A program made the translations under genes and the position numbers. Shown here piece after piece: positions 49,194 to 60,957 of a stretch of DNA of 64,000 bases. This DNA comes from an alpha proteobacterium MED-G09 (GTDB taxonomy: Bacteria > Pseudomonadota > Alphaproteobacteria > MED-G09): assembly GCA_905182015.1 (NCBI GenBank), contig CAJIZT010000006.1, positions 186,001 to 250,000 on the forward strand. Direction: 5' to 3'. The notes beneath the pieces were generated by a model, which saw nothing but the letters and a program-made list of their open reading frames with translations, did not search any database and was not told the DNA's origin. Every line of letters starts with the position of its first letter. Within the stretch, counting starts at the first letter, position 1.

Positions 49194-51305
49194 ATGCGTC
49201 AATATGAGCTAATTGACCGAGTACTCTCATACAAACCAGACGCAGATCAAGATATTTTAAAAAAAGCATATGTCTTTGGCACTAAGATGCATGGAAGACA
49301 ACTCAGGGCCTCTGGAGACCCTTATTTCTCCCACCCAATTGAAGTAGCGGGAATACTTGCTGATCTAAAGCTAGATACAACTTCCGTAGTTTGTGCATTG
49401 CTTCATGATACTATCGAAGATACCAGCGCAACAATACATGATATTAATGTGAATTTTGGAACTGAGGTTGCTAAGCTGGTCGATGGTGTAACAAAATTGA
49501 CATTACTCGAGAGCAATTTAGAAGGTTCTAAGCAGGCTGAAAATTTTAGAAAATTACTTTTAGCAAGCGCAAGTGACATAAGGATTCTTTTAATAAAATT
49601 AGCTGACAGACTTCACAACATGAGAACCTTGGGTTACATCAAGGATCAAGATAAGAGAAAGAGAATATCTATTGAGACTTTAGACATATACGCCCCACTT
49701 GCTGGAAGAATAGGCATGCAAGAAATTAAGGAAGAGCTTGAAGACTTATCTTTTTCTTATATTGAGCCAAAAATTAGAGATATTATAACAGAAAGACTTA
49801 AGGTTTCAAAAAAGAAAAAGAGTAAAATTGTTCAATTAATCGATAAGGAGCTACAAAGAGTTTTAATAGATAACAGTATTGCCTTTGAGGTCTCAGGAAG
49901 GGTTAAAAAACCCTACTCTGTATGGAAAAAGTTAGAAGTTCAGCAAAAATCCTTAGAACAACTTTCGGATATTTTTGGATTTAGAGTTTGCGTTAATTCA
50001 ATAACAGAATGTTATCAAGTTTTAGGTATACTTCATGGAGAGTGGAGGGCGATACCTGGAAGGTTCAAGGATTATATTTCAACTCCCAAAAAAAATGGTT
50101 ACCAATCTATTCATACAACTTTAATGGGTCCCGAAAATCAGAGAGTTGAAGTGCAAATAAGAACTTATAAAATGAATGATATGTGTGAAAGAGGTTTAGC
50201 CGCTCACTGGGTTTATAAAGATCAGGATGATGCAGGAAATGATTATTTGGCATCCATCGAGTGGATAAATGATTTAGTAGATATCTTAAATCGTGATGGA
50301 GCCACTGAAGAATTTTTAGAAAATACAAAGTTAGAATTGTTTCATGATCAAATTTACGCTTTTACTCCCAAGGGAACGTTAGTTGCGTTACCTCGCAATG
50401 CAACTGCTTTAGATTTTGCATATGCTGTACATACGGACCTAGGTAATTTTTGTAGTAGCGTCAGAATTAATGGCGCCAATAAACCAAGACGAACAGTATT
50501 AGAAAATGGCGATGAGGTTGAGATCGTTAAGTCCAAAACACCTGTTGCGCTAGAGTCTTTGCAGGAATTTGTTAAAACTGGAAAAGCAAAATCTGCTATA
50601 ATAAGATCATTAAGAGAGAAAAAATCTCATAACCATAGATTAATCGGAAAAGCTATTATAAAGAGTGTATTTTCTTCTCATAGAAAAAAACCTACTAGAG
50701 ATATTCTTGAAAGATCTTTTGGTCCTCTTAATGTTGTCTCCTTGGTTACACTCTATGAATTAGTTGGCGGTGGATCTGCGTCAGGTTCAGATGTCTACGA
50801 CCTTGTTTTTCCAAATAATAAAAGAAAAATAAGAAAAAAAAATTATATCGAGGAAAATATTTCTATTCCTATTCACGGTCTTTATTCCGACCTTCCCGCT
50901 AAATTCCTTAAAGATACTTTTTTAGTTCCCGGTGATAAAATTGTAGGAATAATTATACCAGATAAAGGAATTACAATTTTTCCTGTTGAGAGCGAGAAGC
51001 TCCTAAAATATGAAAAATTCCCTGAATCCTGGATCAAGTTAACATGGAAAAAAGAAATTGAATTTACTTTTGTTGCAAGAATTATTGTTAAATTAATTAA
51101 TGAAGTTGGCGTTCTTAATTCGATAACATCGACTATAGCCGACTATGGCGGTAATATTTCAAATCTTATTCTTAATGAAAAAGATAGTGATTTTTATAAT
51201 CTTATCATTGACATAAATGTTAATGATAATAAACACATTAGTGGTATAGTTAAGAGCTTAGAGGGCCTCCCTGTTCTCGAAAATGTTAAAAGATTTATTG
51301 GTTAG
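49194..51305 (+). CDS. spoT: Bifunctional (p)ppGpp synthetase/hydrolase (Rsh)
   Basis: HD domain (LLHDTIEDT), synthetase GRFKDYISTPKKNGYQSIHTT, TGS and ACT domains. Confidence 0.95.
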   Translation: MRQYELIDRVLSYKPDADQDILKKAYVFGTKMHGRQLRASGDPYFSHPIEVAGILADLKLDTTSVVCALLHDTIEDTSATIHDINVNFGTEVAKLVDGVTKLTLLESNLEGSKQAENFRKLLLASASDIRILLIKLADRLHNMRTLGYIKDQDKRKRISIETLDIYAPLAGRIGMQEIKEELEDLSFSYIEPKIRDIITERLKVSKKKKSKIVQLIDKELQRVLIDNSIAFEVSGRVKKPYSVWKKLEVQQKSLEQLSDIFGFRVCVNSITECYQVLGILHGEWRAIPGRFKDYISTPKKNGYQSIHTTLMGPENQRVEVQIRTYKMNDMCERGLAAHWVYKDQDDAGNDYLASIEWINDLVDILNRDGATEEFLENTKLELFHDQIYAFTPKGTLVALPRNATALDFAYAVHTDLGNFCSSVRINGANKPRRTVLENGDEVEIVKSKTPVALESLQEFVKTGKAKSAIIRSLREKKSHNHRLIGKAIIKSVFSSHRKKPTRDILERSFGPLNVVSLVTLYELVGGGSASGSDVYDLVFPNNKRKIRKKNYIEENISIPIHGLYSDLPAKFLKDTFLVPGDKIVGIIIPDKGITIFPVESEKLLKYEKFPESWIKLTWKKEIEFTFVARIIVKLINEVGVLNSITSTIADYGGNISNLILNEKDSDFYNLIIDINVNDNKHISGIVKSLEGLPVLENVKRFIG

Positions 51306-51309
51306 TGTA

Positions 51310-51894
51310 ATGAATAAAGACGAAGTTTTAAATGAATTCAAAGACGCAGGAGCGTTATTGGAAGGGCATTTTATTTTGTCATCAGGTCTGCATTCCTCAA
51401 TGTACCTCCAATGTGCACTTGCATTATCAGATCCGGCTAGATCTGATAGGCTTTCTTCAGCATTAGCTATGAAAGTAATCAGTAAAATAGAAAAAAATAT
51501 TGATCTTGTAATATCCCCTGCAATGGGTGGTGTTATAATTGGCCATGAGGTAGCAAGGCACCTTAATGTGCCATCTATTTTTTTAGAAAGAGTAGGTGGC
51601 GAATTTGAGTTAAGGAGAGGTTTTTTTATAAAACCAGGGACTAACTGCTTACTGGTTGAGGATATTGTTACAACTGGCTTATCTTCAAATGAGAGTATTG
51701 AGGTAATCTCTAAGCATGGCGGTAATGTTGTTGGCGAAGCATGCCTAATCGATAGATCTTGTGGAAAAGCAGATTTAATGACTGAGTTAGTTTCCTTAAC
51801 ATCCTTTGATATTCCAACATTCAGCCCAGATAAAATTCCCCTGGAGCTTGTAAATGTAGCTGCCATTAAACCAGGTAGTAGAAATATCTCTTAA
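51310..51894 (+). CDS. pyrE: Orotate phosphoribosyltransferase
   Basis: LEGHFILSSGLHSSMYLQCA; CLLVEDIVTTGLSS PRPP loop; ATG 51310 chosen. Confidence 0.95.
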   Translation: MNKDEVLNEFKDAGALLEGHFILSSGLHSSMYLQCALALSDPARSDRLSSALAMKVISKIEKNIDLVISPAMGGVIIGHEVARHLNVPSIFLERVGGEFELRRGFFIKPGTNCLLVEDIVTTGLSSNESIEVISKHGGNVVGEACLIDRSCGKADLMTELVSLTSFDIPTFSPDKIPLELVNVAAIKPGSRNIS

Positions 51895-51929
51895 TCTTTA
51901 AGATAAGAAAGCCCTTAGACCTTATCACT

Positions 51930-52418
51930 CAATCAAAGCAATTTTTTTGGCTAGAAAAATGCTGGAAAACAAACTTTTTATATTGCTGGAAAAGGCTTGT
52001 TTGAATTCTTAACGCACCTTATTCAATTGCGTTAGGTTTTTCAATTGGTGTTTTTATAGAATTTTCACCATTTCTAGGGATTCATAATATTTTGTGTATT
52101 TTTTTCATGGGTAATTGGTGCTAGCATACTATCAAGCATAATTGGAACCTTTGTAAGAAATCCCATTACTTATCCGAGAATATTTTTAGCTTCAATCGGA
52201 ATTGGAAGTTTTTTATTAAACAGGCAATCACTAGATCATAATAAATCTAATTCATTAATTTTTTTAAAACAGATTTCTTTATGACCATTAAGCTAGTTTT
52301 CCTTCCTTTGTTTTTCGGAGGATTAATTCTAAGGTTTTTATTTGCTCTTGTTAGTTATTTTCTTATAAAATACCTAATACTTATTTTAAAAAACAATAGA
52401 TCAAGAAAGGGTGAATAA
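51930..52418 (+). pseudogene. Decayed DUF2062-family membrane protein gene (one nonsense codon, two frameshifts)
   Basis: Three-frame reading: FWLEKCWKTNFLYCWKRLV*ILNAPYSIALGFSIGVFIEFSPFLGIHNILCIFF / SWVIGASILSSIIGTFVRNPITYP...SL / FFKTDFFMTIKLVFLPLFFGGLILRFLFALVSYFLIKYL. Confidence 0.82.
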
Positions 52419-53180
52419 TTGAATAGAGATAATATTATTAGGCTAGGTGTTAATATTGACCATGTTGCTACATTGCGAAATGCTAGAGATGAATATTTTC
52501 CTGATATCGTAAAAGCTGCTGAAGTAGCTTTGGATTCGGGTGCTGATTCAATTACGGCTCATCTAAGAGAGGATAGAAGACATATTAGGGATCAGGATAT
52601 AGAAAAAATTGTTGTTAATTTTCCAGGTAAATTAAATTTAGAAATGGCTGCAACAGATGAAATGCTCGAAATAGCATTAACGGTCAAACCGTTTTCATGC
52701 TGCATTGTTCCAGAGAAAAGAGAGGAATTGACAACAGAGGGTGGTTTGGACGTTCTTGGTAAGCACAATCAATTAAAGAAAATTATTGATCCATTAAAAG
52801 ATTCCGGAATAAGGACTTCTTTTTTTATCGATCCTGACGAACAACAGCTAGAGAGCTGTATAAAGCTAGGTGTCGATTGTATAGAAATTCACTGCGGGTC
52901 TTATTGCGGGGCTTTTGAAAGAAATGAGGAATCTTGTGAGAATCAGTTTTTAAAGATTAAGGATATTTCCAGAATTGCCAATCAAAGTGGCTTAGAGGTG
53001 CATGCCGGTCATGGGTTAAATTACGATACATCAAAAACTTTAAGTTCAATCAATGATATCGAAGAGCTTAATATAGGTTTTTTTATAATATCCGAGGCTT
53101 TGTTTAAGGGTTTGGGTTCTGCTATTTCGGACCTTAAAAAGTCTATGTATCAAGGAAGGTATCCTGGAGATAAAAAGTGA
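52419..53180 (+). CDS. pdxJ: Pyridoxine 5'-phosphate synthase
   Basis: LGVNIDHVATLRNAR; ITAHLREDRRHI; EVHAGHGLNY. Confidence 0.97.
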   Translation: MNRDNIIRLGVNIDHVATLRNARDEYFPDIVKAAEVALDSGADSITAHLREDRRHIRDQDIEKIVVNFPGKLNLEMAATDEMLEIALTVKPFSCCIVPEKREELTTEGGLDVLGKHNQLKKIIDPLKDSGIRTSFFIDPDEQQLESCIKLGVDCIEIHCGSYCGAFERNEESCENQFLKIKDISRIANQSGLEVHAGHGLNYDTSKTLSSINDIEELNIGFFIISEALFKGLGSAISDLKKSMYQGRYPGDKK

Positions 53181-53578
53181 TTATTGGAAATGGTATCGAT
53201 TTAATTGATATTCGGAGGATTAAAAAAACTCTAGATAGATTTGGAGTAAGATTTATAAATAGAATTTATACAGAACATGAAATTCTTAAATCTGAAAATA
53301 AATTAAAAAGAACGGAATCTTATGCTAAAAGGTTTGCCGTTAAGGAGGCCTGCGCAAAGGCTCTTGGAACAGGTTTTCGCGACGGTGTTTTTTGGCGTGA
53401 TATTGGAGTTATTAATAAAAAAACTGGTCAACCCGGTATTGAATTAACCGGTGGTGCTAAGAAGCGACTTAATGTAATAATACCTAAAAATTATTACGCG
53501 AATATTTCTGTTTCAATTTCTGACGATTTTCCTTGGGCTCAAGCGGTTGTAATTATTGAAGCGTTAAAGATTAATTAA
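53177..53578 (+). CDS. acpS: Holo-[acyl-carrier-protein] synthase
   Basis: IIGNGIDLIDIRRI; YAKRFAVKEACAKALGTG. Confidence 0.97.
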   Translation: MIIGNGIDLIDIRRIKKTLDRFGVRFINRIYTEHEILKSENKLKRTESYAKRFAVKEACAKALGTGFRDGVFWRDIGVINKKTGQPGIELTGGAKKRLNVIIPKNYYANISVSISDDFPWAQAVVIIEALKIN

Positions 53579-53593
53579 TTCATAGGGCTTGAA

Positions 53594-54349
53594 ATGACCG
53601 AAGTTTTAAAGAAAAAAGATAATTTTTTTATTTCATTTTTTTGGATTTTATTAATTGCATTAATTTTTCGAGCATTTCTTTTTCAAAGTTATAATATTCC
53701 ATCAGGCTCTATGCTAAAGAATCTTTTTGTTGGTGATTATATTTTTGTTTCAAAATACGCATACGGGTATTCAAAGCATTCCCTTCCTTTTAGTATCCCT
53801 ATTATTCCTAAAAGAATTTTTAAATCTTCTCCCAAAAGAGGGGATGTTGTAGTTTTCAAGCTTCCTAGCGACGGAAGGACTGATTATATTAAAAGAGTTA
53901 TTGGTCTTCCGGGTGATAAAATACAAATCATAGGTGGAGAAGTTTTTGTTAACAATGAGAAACTAAGCTATAAAAAAGTCGGTACCTTTAATGATAACAA
54001 CCTTATTAATCGTAAAGAAAAATCTCTTGGTTGTAGGAGTGAAAACTTGGAAGTTTTTTCAGAGACTCTTTCCAACGGGAGGTCTTATGAGGTACTAAAC
54101 TCTAAAATAGAATCTTATGCTGACAACACTCGTGTCTATAATGTGCCTGACAAACACTTTTTTATGATGGGTGATAATCGTGATAATTCTCAAGATAGCA
54201 GGTACCTAAAATCCGTAGGTTTTGTTCCTTTTGATAATTTGGTTGGGCGGGCAGAGATAATATTCTTTTCTTGGAATTGGAAAAAATTTTCTCGGCCTAA
54301 TTGCAAAACCTCAGTGGAATGGGGTAGAATTTTTCAAAGGATTAAATGA
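53594..54349 (+). CDS. lepB: Signal peptidase I
   Basis: NIPSGSMLKNLFVGDYIFVSK; DYIKRVIGLPGD; MMGDNRDNSQDSRY. Confidence 0.96.
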   Translation: MTEVLKKKDNFFISFFWILLIALIFRAFLFQSYNIPSGSMLKNLFVGDYIFVSKYAYGYSKHSLPFSIPIIPKRIFKSSPKRGDVVVFKLPSDGRTDYIKRVIGLPGDKIQIIGGEVFVNNEKLSYKKVGTFNDNNLINRKEKSLGCRSENLEVFSETLSNGRSYEVLNSKIESYADNTRVYNVPDKHFFMMGDNRDNSQDSRYLKSVGFVPFDNLVGRAEIIFFSWNWKKFSRPNCKTSVEWGRIFQRIK

Positions 54350-55044
54350 ATTTTAAAAAACAAATACCGAATCTTGAATTGTTAGAAGAAATTCTAGGTT
54401 ACTCATTCGATAACAAAGTGTTATTGAATCAATCTTTGACACACCCTAGTTCGAAAGGCAGTAAGGATTTTAACATGGAGAGGTTGGAGTTTTTAGGTGA
54501 CAGAGTCTTAGGGTTGATAATTTCTGAGAAACTGTATTTAGAATTTGATGACTTTAAGGAGGGCCAGTTATCGAAACATTACAATCATTTGGTACAAAGA
54601 AGCTCATGTGTAGATGTTGCAAAAAAAATAAATTTAGAAAATTTTATTATAATTGGTAAATCTGAATTTTCTAAGAAGGGGCCAAGAGATTCTATTTTAT
54701 CTAATGTTTTAGAGGCTGTAATTGGAGCAATTTTTATTGATTCTGATTACAATAATGCTAAAAGTGCTGTATTGAGATTATGGTCTGATTTTCTAAGTCA
54801 TGAGAATCTTTCAAAAAAAATATTAAATCCAAAAAGTGAGTTACAAGAAATTGTCCTTTCTTTAAAAAAAGGTTTGCCCGTGTATGAGCTGTTAACCACC
54901 TCCGGTAAAGACCATAATCCTGAATTTACTGTCCTGCTTAAGGTGGATGGCTATGACCTGGTAACGGCTAAGGGAAAGACCAAACAAGATGCCGAAAAGA
55001 ATAGTGCAACACAAATGTTAACAATTATTAAATATAATGAATAA
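54346..55044 (+). CDS. rnc: Ribonuclease III
   Basis: NMERLEFLGDRVLGLIIS; C-terminal dsRBD. Confidence 0.96.
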   Translation: MNFKKQIPNLELLEEILGYSFDNKVLLNQSLTHPSSKGSKDFNMERLEFLGDRVLGLIISEKLYLEFDDFKEGQLSKHYNHLVQRSSCVDVAKKINLENFIIIGKSEFSKKGPRDSILSNVLEAVIGAIFIDSDYNNAKSAVLRLWSDFLSHENLSKKILNPKSELQEIVLSLKKGLPVYELLTTSGKDHNPEFTVLLKVDGYDLVTAKGKTKQDAEKNSATQMLTIIKYNE

Positions 55045-55942
55045 AAAAAATATAATAATAGGTATTGTTGGTCCAACTAACTCAGGAAAATCAACCCTCC
55101 TTAATAATATTATTGGCGAAAAATTATCAATTGTTACCCATAAGGCTCAGACTACAAGGTCTGGATTAAGGGGATTGAGGATAATTGACAACATTCAAAT
55201 GGTATTTATTGATACGCCTGGCATATTTGATGCTCGAACTAAATTTGAAAAAGCTATGCTAGAAAACGCCTTTAGTGTCCTGGGTGATGTGGATTTAATA
55301 TATCTGCTAATTGATTGTAAAAAATCTTTATCTGATTTTGATCCTATTTTCTTAAAAGAAATTGAAAGGTATAAGGATAAAGTTTTTTTAATACTTAATA
55401 AAATTGATTTAATTCAAAGGTCATACTTGCTTGAAAAAGTAAAAAAATTTAATGATATGATAAGTTTTAAAGAAACTTTTTTAATTTCAGCAGAAAGCGG
55501 GGATGGCGTTGAGAATCTCTTAAAAATTACTTGTAATGAATCTTCAGATGGCCCTTGGCTTTATCCGGAGGATCAAATTGCAGATACCTCAATGTCTCGT
55601 ATGGCCTCGGAAATTACAAGAGAGAAGATTTTTCTTTTTGTTCACGAAGAGGTTCCTTATCTTTCAACCGTTGAGACAGAATCCTGGACACAAAACAGAA
55701 ATAAATCAATAACTGTTGAGCAAACTATTTTTGTTGGTCGAAAAAACCATGTTGGAATCATATTGGGGAAGGGCGGTAAAATGATAAAAACCATTGGGAT
55801 TGCATCGAGAATAGATTTAGAAAAAATTGTTGATACAAAAATTAATTTAAAGATAAATGTTAAATTTAAAAAAGACTGGGTTGAACAGGAAGAGCATTAC
55901 GAGAAAATAGGACTAAACTATTTAGATAAAAAAGAGACTTAG
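55037..55942 (+). CDS. era: GTPase Era
   Basis: GPTNSGKSTLLN; DTPGIF; NKIDLI; C-terminal KH domain. Confidence 0.97.
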   Translation: MNKKNIIIGIVGPTNSGKSTLLNNIIGEKLSIVTHKAQTTRSGLRGLRIIDNIQMVFIDTPGIFDARTKFEKAMLENAFSVLGDVDLIYLLIDCKKSLSDFDPIFLKEIERYKDKVFLILNKIDLIQRSYLLEKVKKFNDMISFKETFLISAESGDGVENLLKITCNESSDGPWLYPEDQIADTSMSRMASEITREKIFLFVHEEVPYLSTVETESWTQNRNKSITVEQTIFVGRKNHVGIILGKGGKMIKTIGIASRIDLEKIVDTKINLKINVKFKKDWVEQEEHYEKIGLNYLDKKET

Positions 55943-55943
55943 A

Positions 55944-56678
55944 ATGGACCTAACTGACGAAGGTATAGTTATAAGCGTTAAAAAATTCTCTGACAGTACA
56001 AATATAATGAAAATATTAACTAAAAATGCCGGTATTTACTCTGGTCTTTTTAGAATAAAGAAAAATCAAGGGACTAGTGGTGTGAATATTCCTGGTAATA
56101 CTTTGTCTGTAAATTGGAGAGCAAGACTTTCTGAACACTTAGGGTTTTTTAATACAGAGTTAATTAAATCTCGAAGCTCTAATTACCTTAATAGTCCTGT
56201 AAGCCTTGAGGTTTTAAATTCAATTTGTTCTTTAGTGGATATATTTCCAGAGAGAGAGGAGTGCAACGATCTGTTTACCTTACTCGAAGAGCTTCTAGAT
56301 TGCCTGGAAGATGCAGTAATATGGCCATTACTCTATATAAAATTTGAATTATTATTTATAGAAAAAATGGGATATGGACTTGATTTATCATCTTGTGCTG
56401 TAAATGGCTCGACTAATGATTTGTCTTGGGTTTCTCCAAAATCAGGAAGAGTTGTCAGCTCTTCTGCTGCTAAGGGCTGGGAGGATAGGTTATTAAAATT
56501 TCCAGAATTTTTAAATCAAAAAAAAATCACCACATTTTCAAAATGTGACCTTTTAGATGGCCTCAATCTTACTGAATACTTTTTAATTAAAAGAGTGTAT
56601 TCACAACATGGAAAGAATCTTTCATCATCGCGATCAAGGCTAGTAGATTACTTAAAGAGTGAATCTTTTGTTATATAA
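55944..56678 (+). CDS. recO: DNA repair protein RecO
   Basis: DEGIVISVKKFSDSTNIMKILTKNAGIYSGL; follows era. Confidence 0.88.
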   Translation: MDLTDEGIVISVKKFSDSTNIMKILTKNAGIYSGLFRIKKNQGTSGVNIPGNTLSVNWRARLSEHLGFFNTELIKSRSSNYLNSPVSLEVLNSICSLVDIFPEREECNDLFTLLEELLDCLEDAVIWPLLYIKFELLFIEKMGYGLDLSSCAVNGSTNDLSWVSPKSGRVVSSSAAKGWEDRLLKFPEFLNQKKITTFSKCDLLDGLNLTEYFLIKRVYSQHGKNLSSSRSRLVDYLKSESFVI

Positions 56679-56694
56679 ATTTAATGGGCAGTAA

Positions 56695-58899
56695 ATGAAA
56701 CTTATTGATCAATATCAGGATATTGAGCTTATTGATGCTTTGGAAGAGCGTTATTTAGCATATGCCTTGACAACTATTATGGATAGAGCTCTTCCAGATT
56801 CAAGGGATGGACTTAAGCCTGTGCATAGGCGACTACTCTACGCAATGCATCAACTTAATCTTAAGCCGACATCGTCATTTAAAAAATCTGCAAGAGTCGT
56901 TGGCGATGTTATGGGTCGTTTTCATCCACATGGAGACCAGGCAATTTATGATACCCTTGTCCGCCTTGCTCAAAGTTTTTCAGTTAGATGGCCATTGATT
57001 GATGGGCAAGGTAATTTTGGTAATATTGATGGTGATAATGCTGCAGCTATGCGTTATACGGAGGCTAGGCTTACTGCCGTTTCAGAGCTTCTGTTGGATG
57101 GAATAGAGGAGAATGCTGTTGAGTACAGATCAACTTATGATGAGGTTGATAAAGAGCCCATCGTCCTACCTGCAAATTTTCCTAATTTATTAGCAAATGG
57201 CTCATCAGGAATTGCGGTTGGAATGGCAACATCAATTCCGCCACATAACGTTGAGGAATTATGTAATGCATCCCTGTATTTAATTAAACACAGAAATGCA
57301 AGTTATGAGAAGTTATTTGAATTTATCCCAGGACCAGATTTTCCTACAGGTGGCCAAGTACTCGATATTAAGGAGAATATCATTCAAACCTATAAAACAG
57401 GTCGGGGTGGCTTCAGGATAAGGTCAAAATGGAATATTGAGAACGAGAAAAGGGGTTTATGGAAGATTGTAGTAACTGAAATTCCCTATCAAGTAAGCAA
57501 GGGAAAATTAATAGAGAAAATTGCACAACTAGTGATAGATAAAAAGCTACCAATGCTTGATGATGTTAGGGACGAGTCTGCCGAGGATATTAGACTTATT
57601 CTAATTCCCAAAAATAAAGAAATTAATGCTGACAGTTTAATGGATAGTTTATTTCTTTTATCTGACCTGGAAACTAAATTTTCAGTTAATTTAAATGCCC
57701 TAAGTAACAATATACCAATTGTTCATGGGTTAAGAGACCTTTTGCTTTCCTGGCTTGATCATCGCAAGGAGGTTTTGGTTAATATATCTAATTTTCGATT
57801 AGATAAAATTGATGAAAGGTTAGAAGCCCTCAAAGGATTTCTGATTGCTTACCTTAATATGGATGAGGTAATTTCTATTATTCGCGAAGAAGATAATCCC
57901 AAGAAAGAGCTTATTGCAAGATTTGAATTATCTGAATTTCAGGCAGAATCTATTTTAAATATGCGCCTAAGATCCTTAAGAAAGCTTGAGGAAATAAAAA
58001 TTAAAAATGAGTTTAACGACCTTAATAATAAAAAAAATAATCTAGAATTTCTTTTAAACTCAAACGATGAGCAATGGGGTTATATCGCTGAAGAAATAAA
58101 GATTTTAAAAAAGAAATATGCAAAAAACTCACTTCTTGGAGAAAGAAGAACAAATATTGAGTTAATTGAGAAAGAGATTACTTACAAAAATAATTATGAG
58201 GCACCAAGTGAGCCAATATCAATAATTTTATCAAAGGAGGGCTGGATTAGATCGTTAAAAGGTAGTGTTGAAGACTTGGGTGATTTGAAGTTTAAGGATG
58301 AAGATTCACTATTTATAAGTCTTGATGCCATCAGTAATGATAAGATAATTATTTTTTGTTCAAATGGAAAAGCATATACTATTAATGCTTCTGATTTACC
58401 TTCCGGGAGAGGTCACGGGAATCCGCTAAATATTATCTTTGATATTGATGATGGGTGTAATGCAATAAGTATTTTTTCATATAAAAAAGGTGAAAGAGTT
58501 ATTTTATCCTCATCTTCTGGTAATGGCTTTGTTGCCTGCCATGAAGATATGCTATCAAATCGTAAATCTGGCAAGACTGTTTTGAATACTAAAATAAATG
58601 AAAAATCTGTGGTTTGTAAAAAAGTTAATGGATCTCATCTTGCTATTGTTGGTGAAAATAAAAAAATGTTAATATTTTTAATTGAAGATCTTCCGGTTAT
58701 GTCGAGAGGCAAGGGCGTTAGGTTACAGAAATATAAAGAATCTGGCGTTTTGTTTGTTGAAACCTTTGACTTGGAAAATGGACTTATTATTGAAGATAGT
58801 GGAGGAAGAAAAAGGGTCTTTTCAGATGTTACTGAATGGATTGGGAAAAGAGCTCAATCTGGCCGTCTTGTTCCAAAAGGTTTCCCCAGGTTAGATTAA
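56695..58899 (+). CDS. parC: DNA topoisomerase IV subunit A
   Basis: [32 protein letters not shown] catalytic Tyr; 734 aa. Confidence 0.94.
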   Translation: MKLIDQYQDIELIDALEERYLAYALTTIMDRALPDSRDGLKPVHRRLLYAMHQLNLKPTSSFKKSARVVGDVMGRFHPHGDQAIYDTLVRLAQSFSVRWPLIDGQGNFGNIDGDNAAAMRYTEARLTAVSELLLDGIEENAVEYRSTYDEVDKEPIVLPANFPNLLANGSSGIAVGMATSIPPHNVEELCNASLYLIKHRNASYEKLFEFIPGPDFPTGGQVLDIKENIIQTYKTGRGGFRIRSKWNIENEKRGLWKIVVTEIPYQVSKGKLIEKIAQLVIDKKLPMLDDVRDESAEDIRLILIPKNKEINADSLMDSLFLLSDLETKFSVNLNALSNNIPIVHGLRDLLLSWLDHRKEVLVNISNFRLDKIDERLEALKGFLIAYLNMDEVISIIREEDNPKKELIARFELSEFQAESILNMRLRSLRKLEEIKIKNEFNDLNNKKNNLEFLLNSNDEQWGYIAEEIKILKKKYAKNSLLGERRTNIELIEKEITYKNNYEAPSEPISIILSKEGWIRSLKGSVEDLGDLKFKDEDSLFISLDAISNDKIIIFCSNGKAYTINASDLPSGRGHGNPLNIIFDIDDGCNAISIFSYKKGERVILSSSSGNGFVACHEDMLSNRKSGKTVLNTKINEKSVVCKKVNGSHLAIVGENKKMLIFLIEDLPVMSRGKGVRLQKYKESGVLFVETFDLENGLIIEDSGGRKRVFSDVTEWIGKRAQSGRLVPKGFPRLD

Positions 58900-60449
58900 A
58901 GAATCTTACTTGGCAACCATGTCGCTATTATCGGAAATATTGAAAGGAGGATTAGCATTAATAATTGAATGAATATAAATGGAATAACTCCCTTATATAT
59001 ATCAATTGTTTTAATTGAATCTGGAGCTACACCTCTTAAATAAAACAAGGCAAATCCAAACGGAGGAGTTAAAAAACTTGTTTGTAAATTAATAGCCATC
59101 ATTACGCCGAGCCAAACTGGATCAATCCCCATTTTGAAAAGAATTGGTGCCACTATTGGCACAACAACAAAAGTAATTTCTATAAAATCAAGAAAGAATC
59201 CAAGTATAAACATTGTAATCATTACAGCCACAAGAGCTCCAATTACTCCCCCGGGTATTGATAGGAGTAGCCCTTCAATAGTCTCATCACCACCTAACCC
59301 TCTAAAAACTAAACTAAAAAAGGTTGCACCAATAAGTATAATAAAAACCATTGATGTAATTTTTGTAGTGGAATAAGCAGTTTCAGATAAGACATTATTA
59401 TTGTACAAATCTTTCAGGCATTTAATAATTGAAAAAGAAAATAGCAATACAAGTATTAATGAAAAAGCAATTACCGAAGAGTTTAGGGGGCTTATACCTT
59501 CTCTATTCATTCTTAGGTCAAAAAATACTGACGAAATGATTAAAATTATAAATATTACAGTTGAGACTATCGGCCAGGTTTTATTGCCAGAGGTTTTATA
59601 GGTTGCTAGTAAGATGGAACCTATTGCTCCAACTGAAGCAGCCTCTGTGGGTGTTGCAAAGCCAGTTAAAATAGAACCGAGAACTGATATTATAAGAAAT
59701 AAAGGTGGAAAAAGAACGAACAGAATATTTTTTGCTTCACCTCCTTTGTAGTCCTCTTTTGATACAGGGGGGATGGATGATGGATCAGTATAAGACTTTA
59801 CTATCTGATAGATGATATATGAGAAAACAAGAAGAAGGCCTGGTATTAAGGCTCCTGCAAATAACTCTCCAACTGATAAGGTTTCTGGTGAAAAAACACC
59901 CATATCTAATTGTGATTTTTGATATGCATTTGATAGTACATCACCAAGTAGGACTAAAACAATTGATGGAGGAATTATTTGTCCCAATGTTCCAGCGGCA
60001 GCAACAGTTCCAGTCGCTATTTTAGGATCATATCCTTTTTTTAGCATTGTTGGCAAAGAGAGCAGGCCCATTGTTACTACTGTTGCTCCTACAATACCAG
60101 TTGATGCAGCAAGTAAAGCTCCTACAATAGAAACCGATATACCAAGCCCACCTCGAACCTTACGAAACACTCGATCCATGTTCTCTAGAAGCTCTTCGGC
60201 AACTTTTGATTTTTCCAACATTGTTCCCATGAAGATAAATAATGGTACGGCCATAAGTATCTCGTTTGTCATGGTACCAAAAATTCTTTGAGGGATTGCT
60301 CTCATAAACTGTATAGGGAAAACATCAAAATAATCACCAATATAAGCAAATATGATTGCTGAACCCGCCAGTGAAAAGGCAACGGGATAGCCTAGTATCA
60401 GTACAAAACAGGCAAACGCAAACATCAAAAGATCTAAATGTTCAATCAA
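58896..60449 (-). CDS. TRAP transporter large permease (DctM-type)
   Basis: Polytopic; [47 protein letters not shown]. Confidence 0.94.
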   Translation of the reverse strand: MIEHLDLLMFAFACFVLILGYPVAFSLAGSAIIFAYIGDYFDVFPIQFMRAIPQRIFGTMTNEILMAVPLFIFMGTMLEKSKVAEELLENMDRVFRKVRGGLGISVSIVGALLAASTGIVGATVVTMGLLSLPTMLKKGYDPKIATGTVAAAGTLGQIIPPSIVLVLLGDVLSNAYQKSQLDMGVFSPETLSVGELFAGALIPGLLLVFSYIIYQIVKSYTDPSSIPPVSKEDYKGGEAKNILFVLFPPLFLIISVLGSILTGFATPTEAASVGAIGSILLATYKTSGNKTWPIVSTVIFIILIISSVFFDLRMNREGISPLNSSVIAFSLILVLLFSFSIIKCLKDLYNNNVLSETAYSTTKITSMVFIILIGATFFSLVFRGLGGDETIEGLLLSIPGGVIGALVAVMITMFILGFFLDFIEITFVVVPIVAPILFKMGIDPVWLGVMMAINLQTSFLTPPFGFALFYLRGVAPDSIKTIDIYKGVIPFIFIQLLMLILLSIFPIIATWLPSKIL

Positions 60450-60957
60450 CTTTTTTCTCGGATAAAATTATAAAGTTTTTATAAATTAATGAAAAAGACT
60501 GTATTAAGAGTAGTATCGGAAACACTACCAGCACAGTCTTAAGAATATAAACAGCATTTAAACCACTTGTTTCTGGAGACCCTTCAAGAATTTTCCAAGA
60601 TCTTCTTACGTAAGGTAGGCTTGTTGAGAAAGTCACTAAACAAAAGGGGATTAAGAAAAAAATTGAACCAAAAATATTGATTATTGATTTATATTTTTTA
60701 GATGCCCCGCGGTATATTAAATCAACCCTTACATGCTCATCTTTTAACAGAGTATAGCCAGCTGCAAGAGTAAATAACGACCCATGAAGGTAAATTAGAA
60801 GTTCCTGAAGTTTTAAAAAACCAATACCATAGATATATCTAGCCATAACTATAGTTAATTGTACCAGCACCATAAGGATAATAAACCATGAAACATTCTT
60901 TCCTATGAATTCATTGGTATTCTCAAAAAAATTAGAAATTTTTGATAAAAATATCAT
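60442..60957 (-). CDS. TRAP transporter small permease (DctQ-type)
   Basis: Four-TM pattern; LQELLIYLHGSLFTLAAGYTLLKDEHVRVDLIY. Confidence 0.92.
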   Translation of the reverse strand: MIFLSKISNFFENTNEFIGKNVSWFIILMVLVQLTIVMARYIYGIGFLKLQELLIYLHGSLFTLAAGYTLLKDEHVRVDLIYRGASKKYKSIINIFGSIFFLIPFCLVTFSTSLPYVRRSWKILEGSPETSGLNAVYILKTVLVVFPILLLIQSFSLIYKNFIILSEKKVD

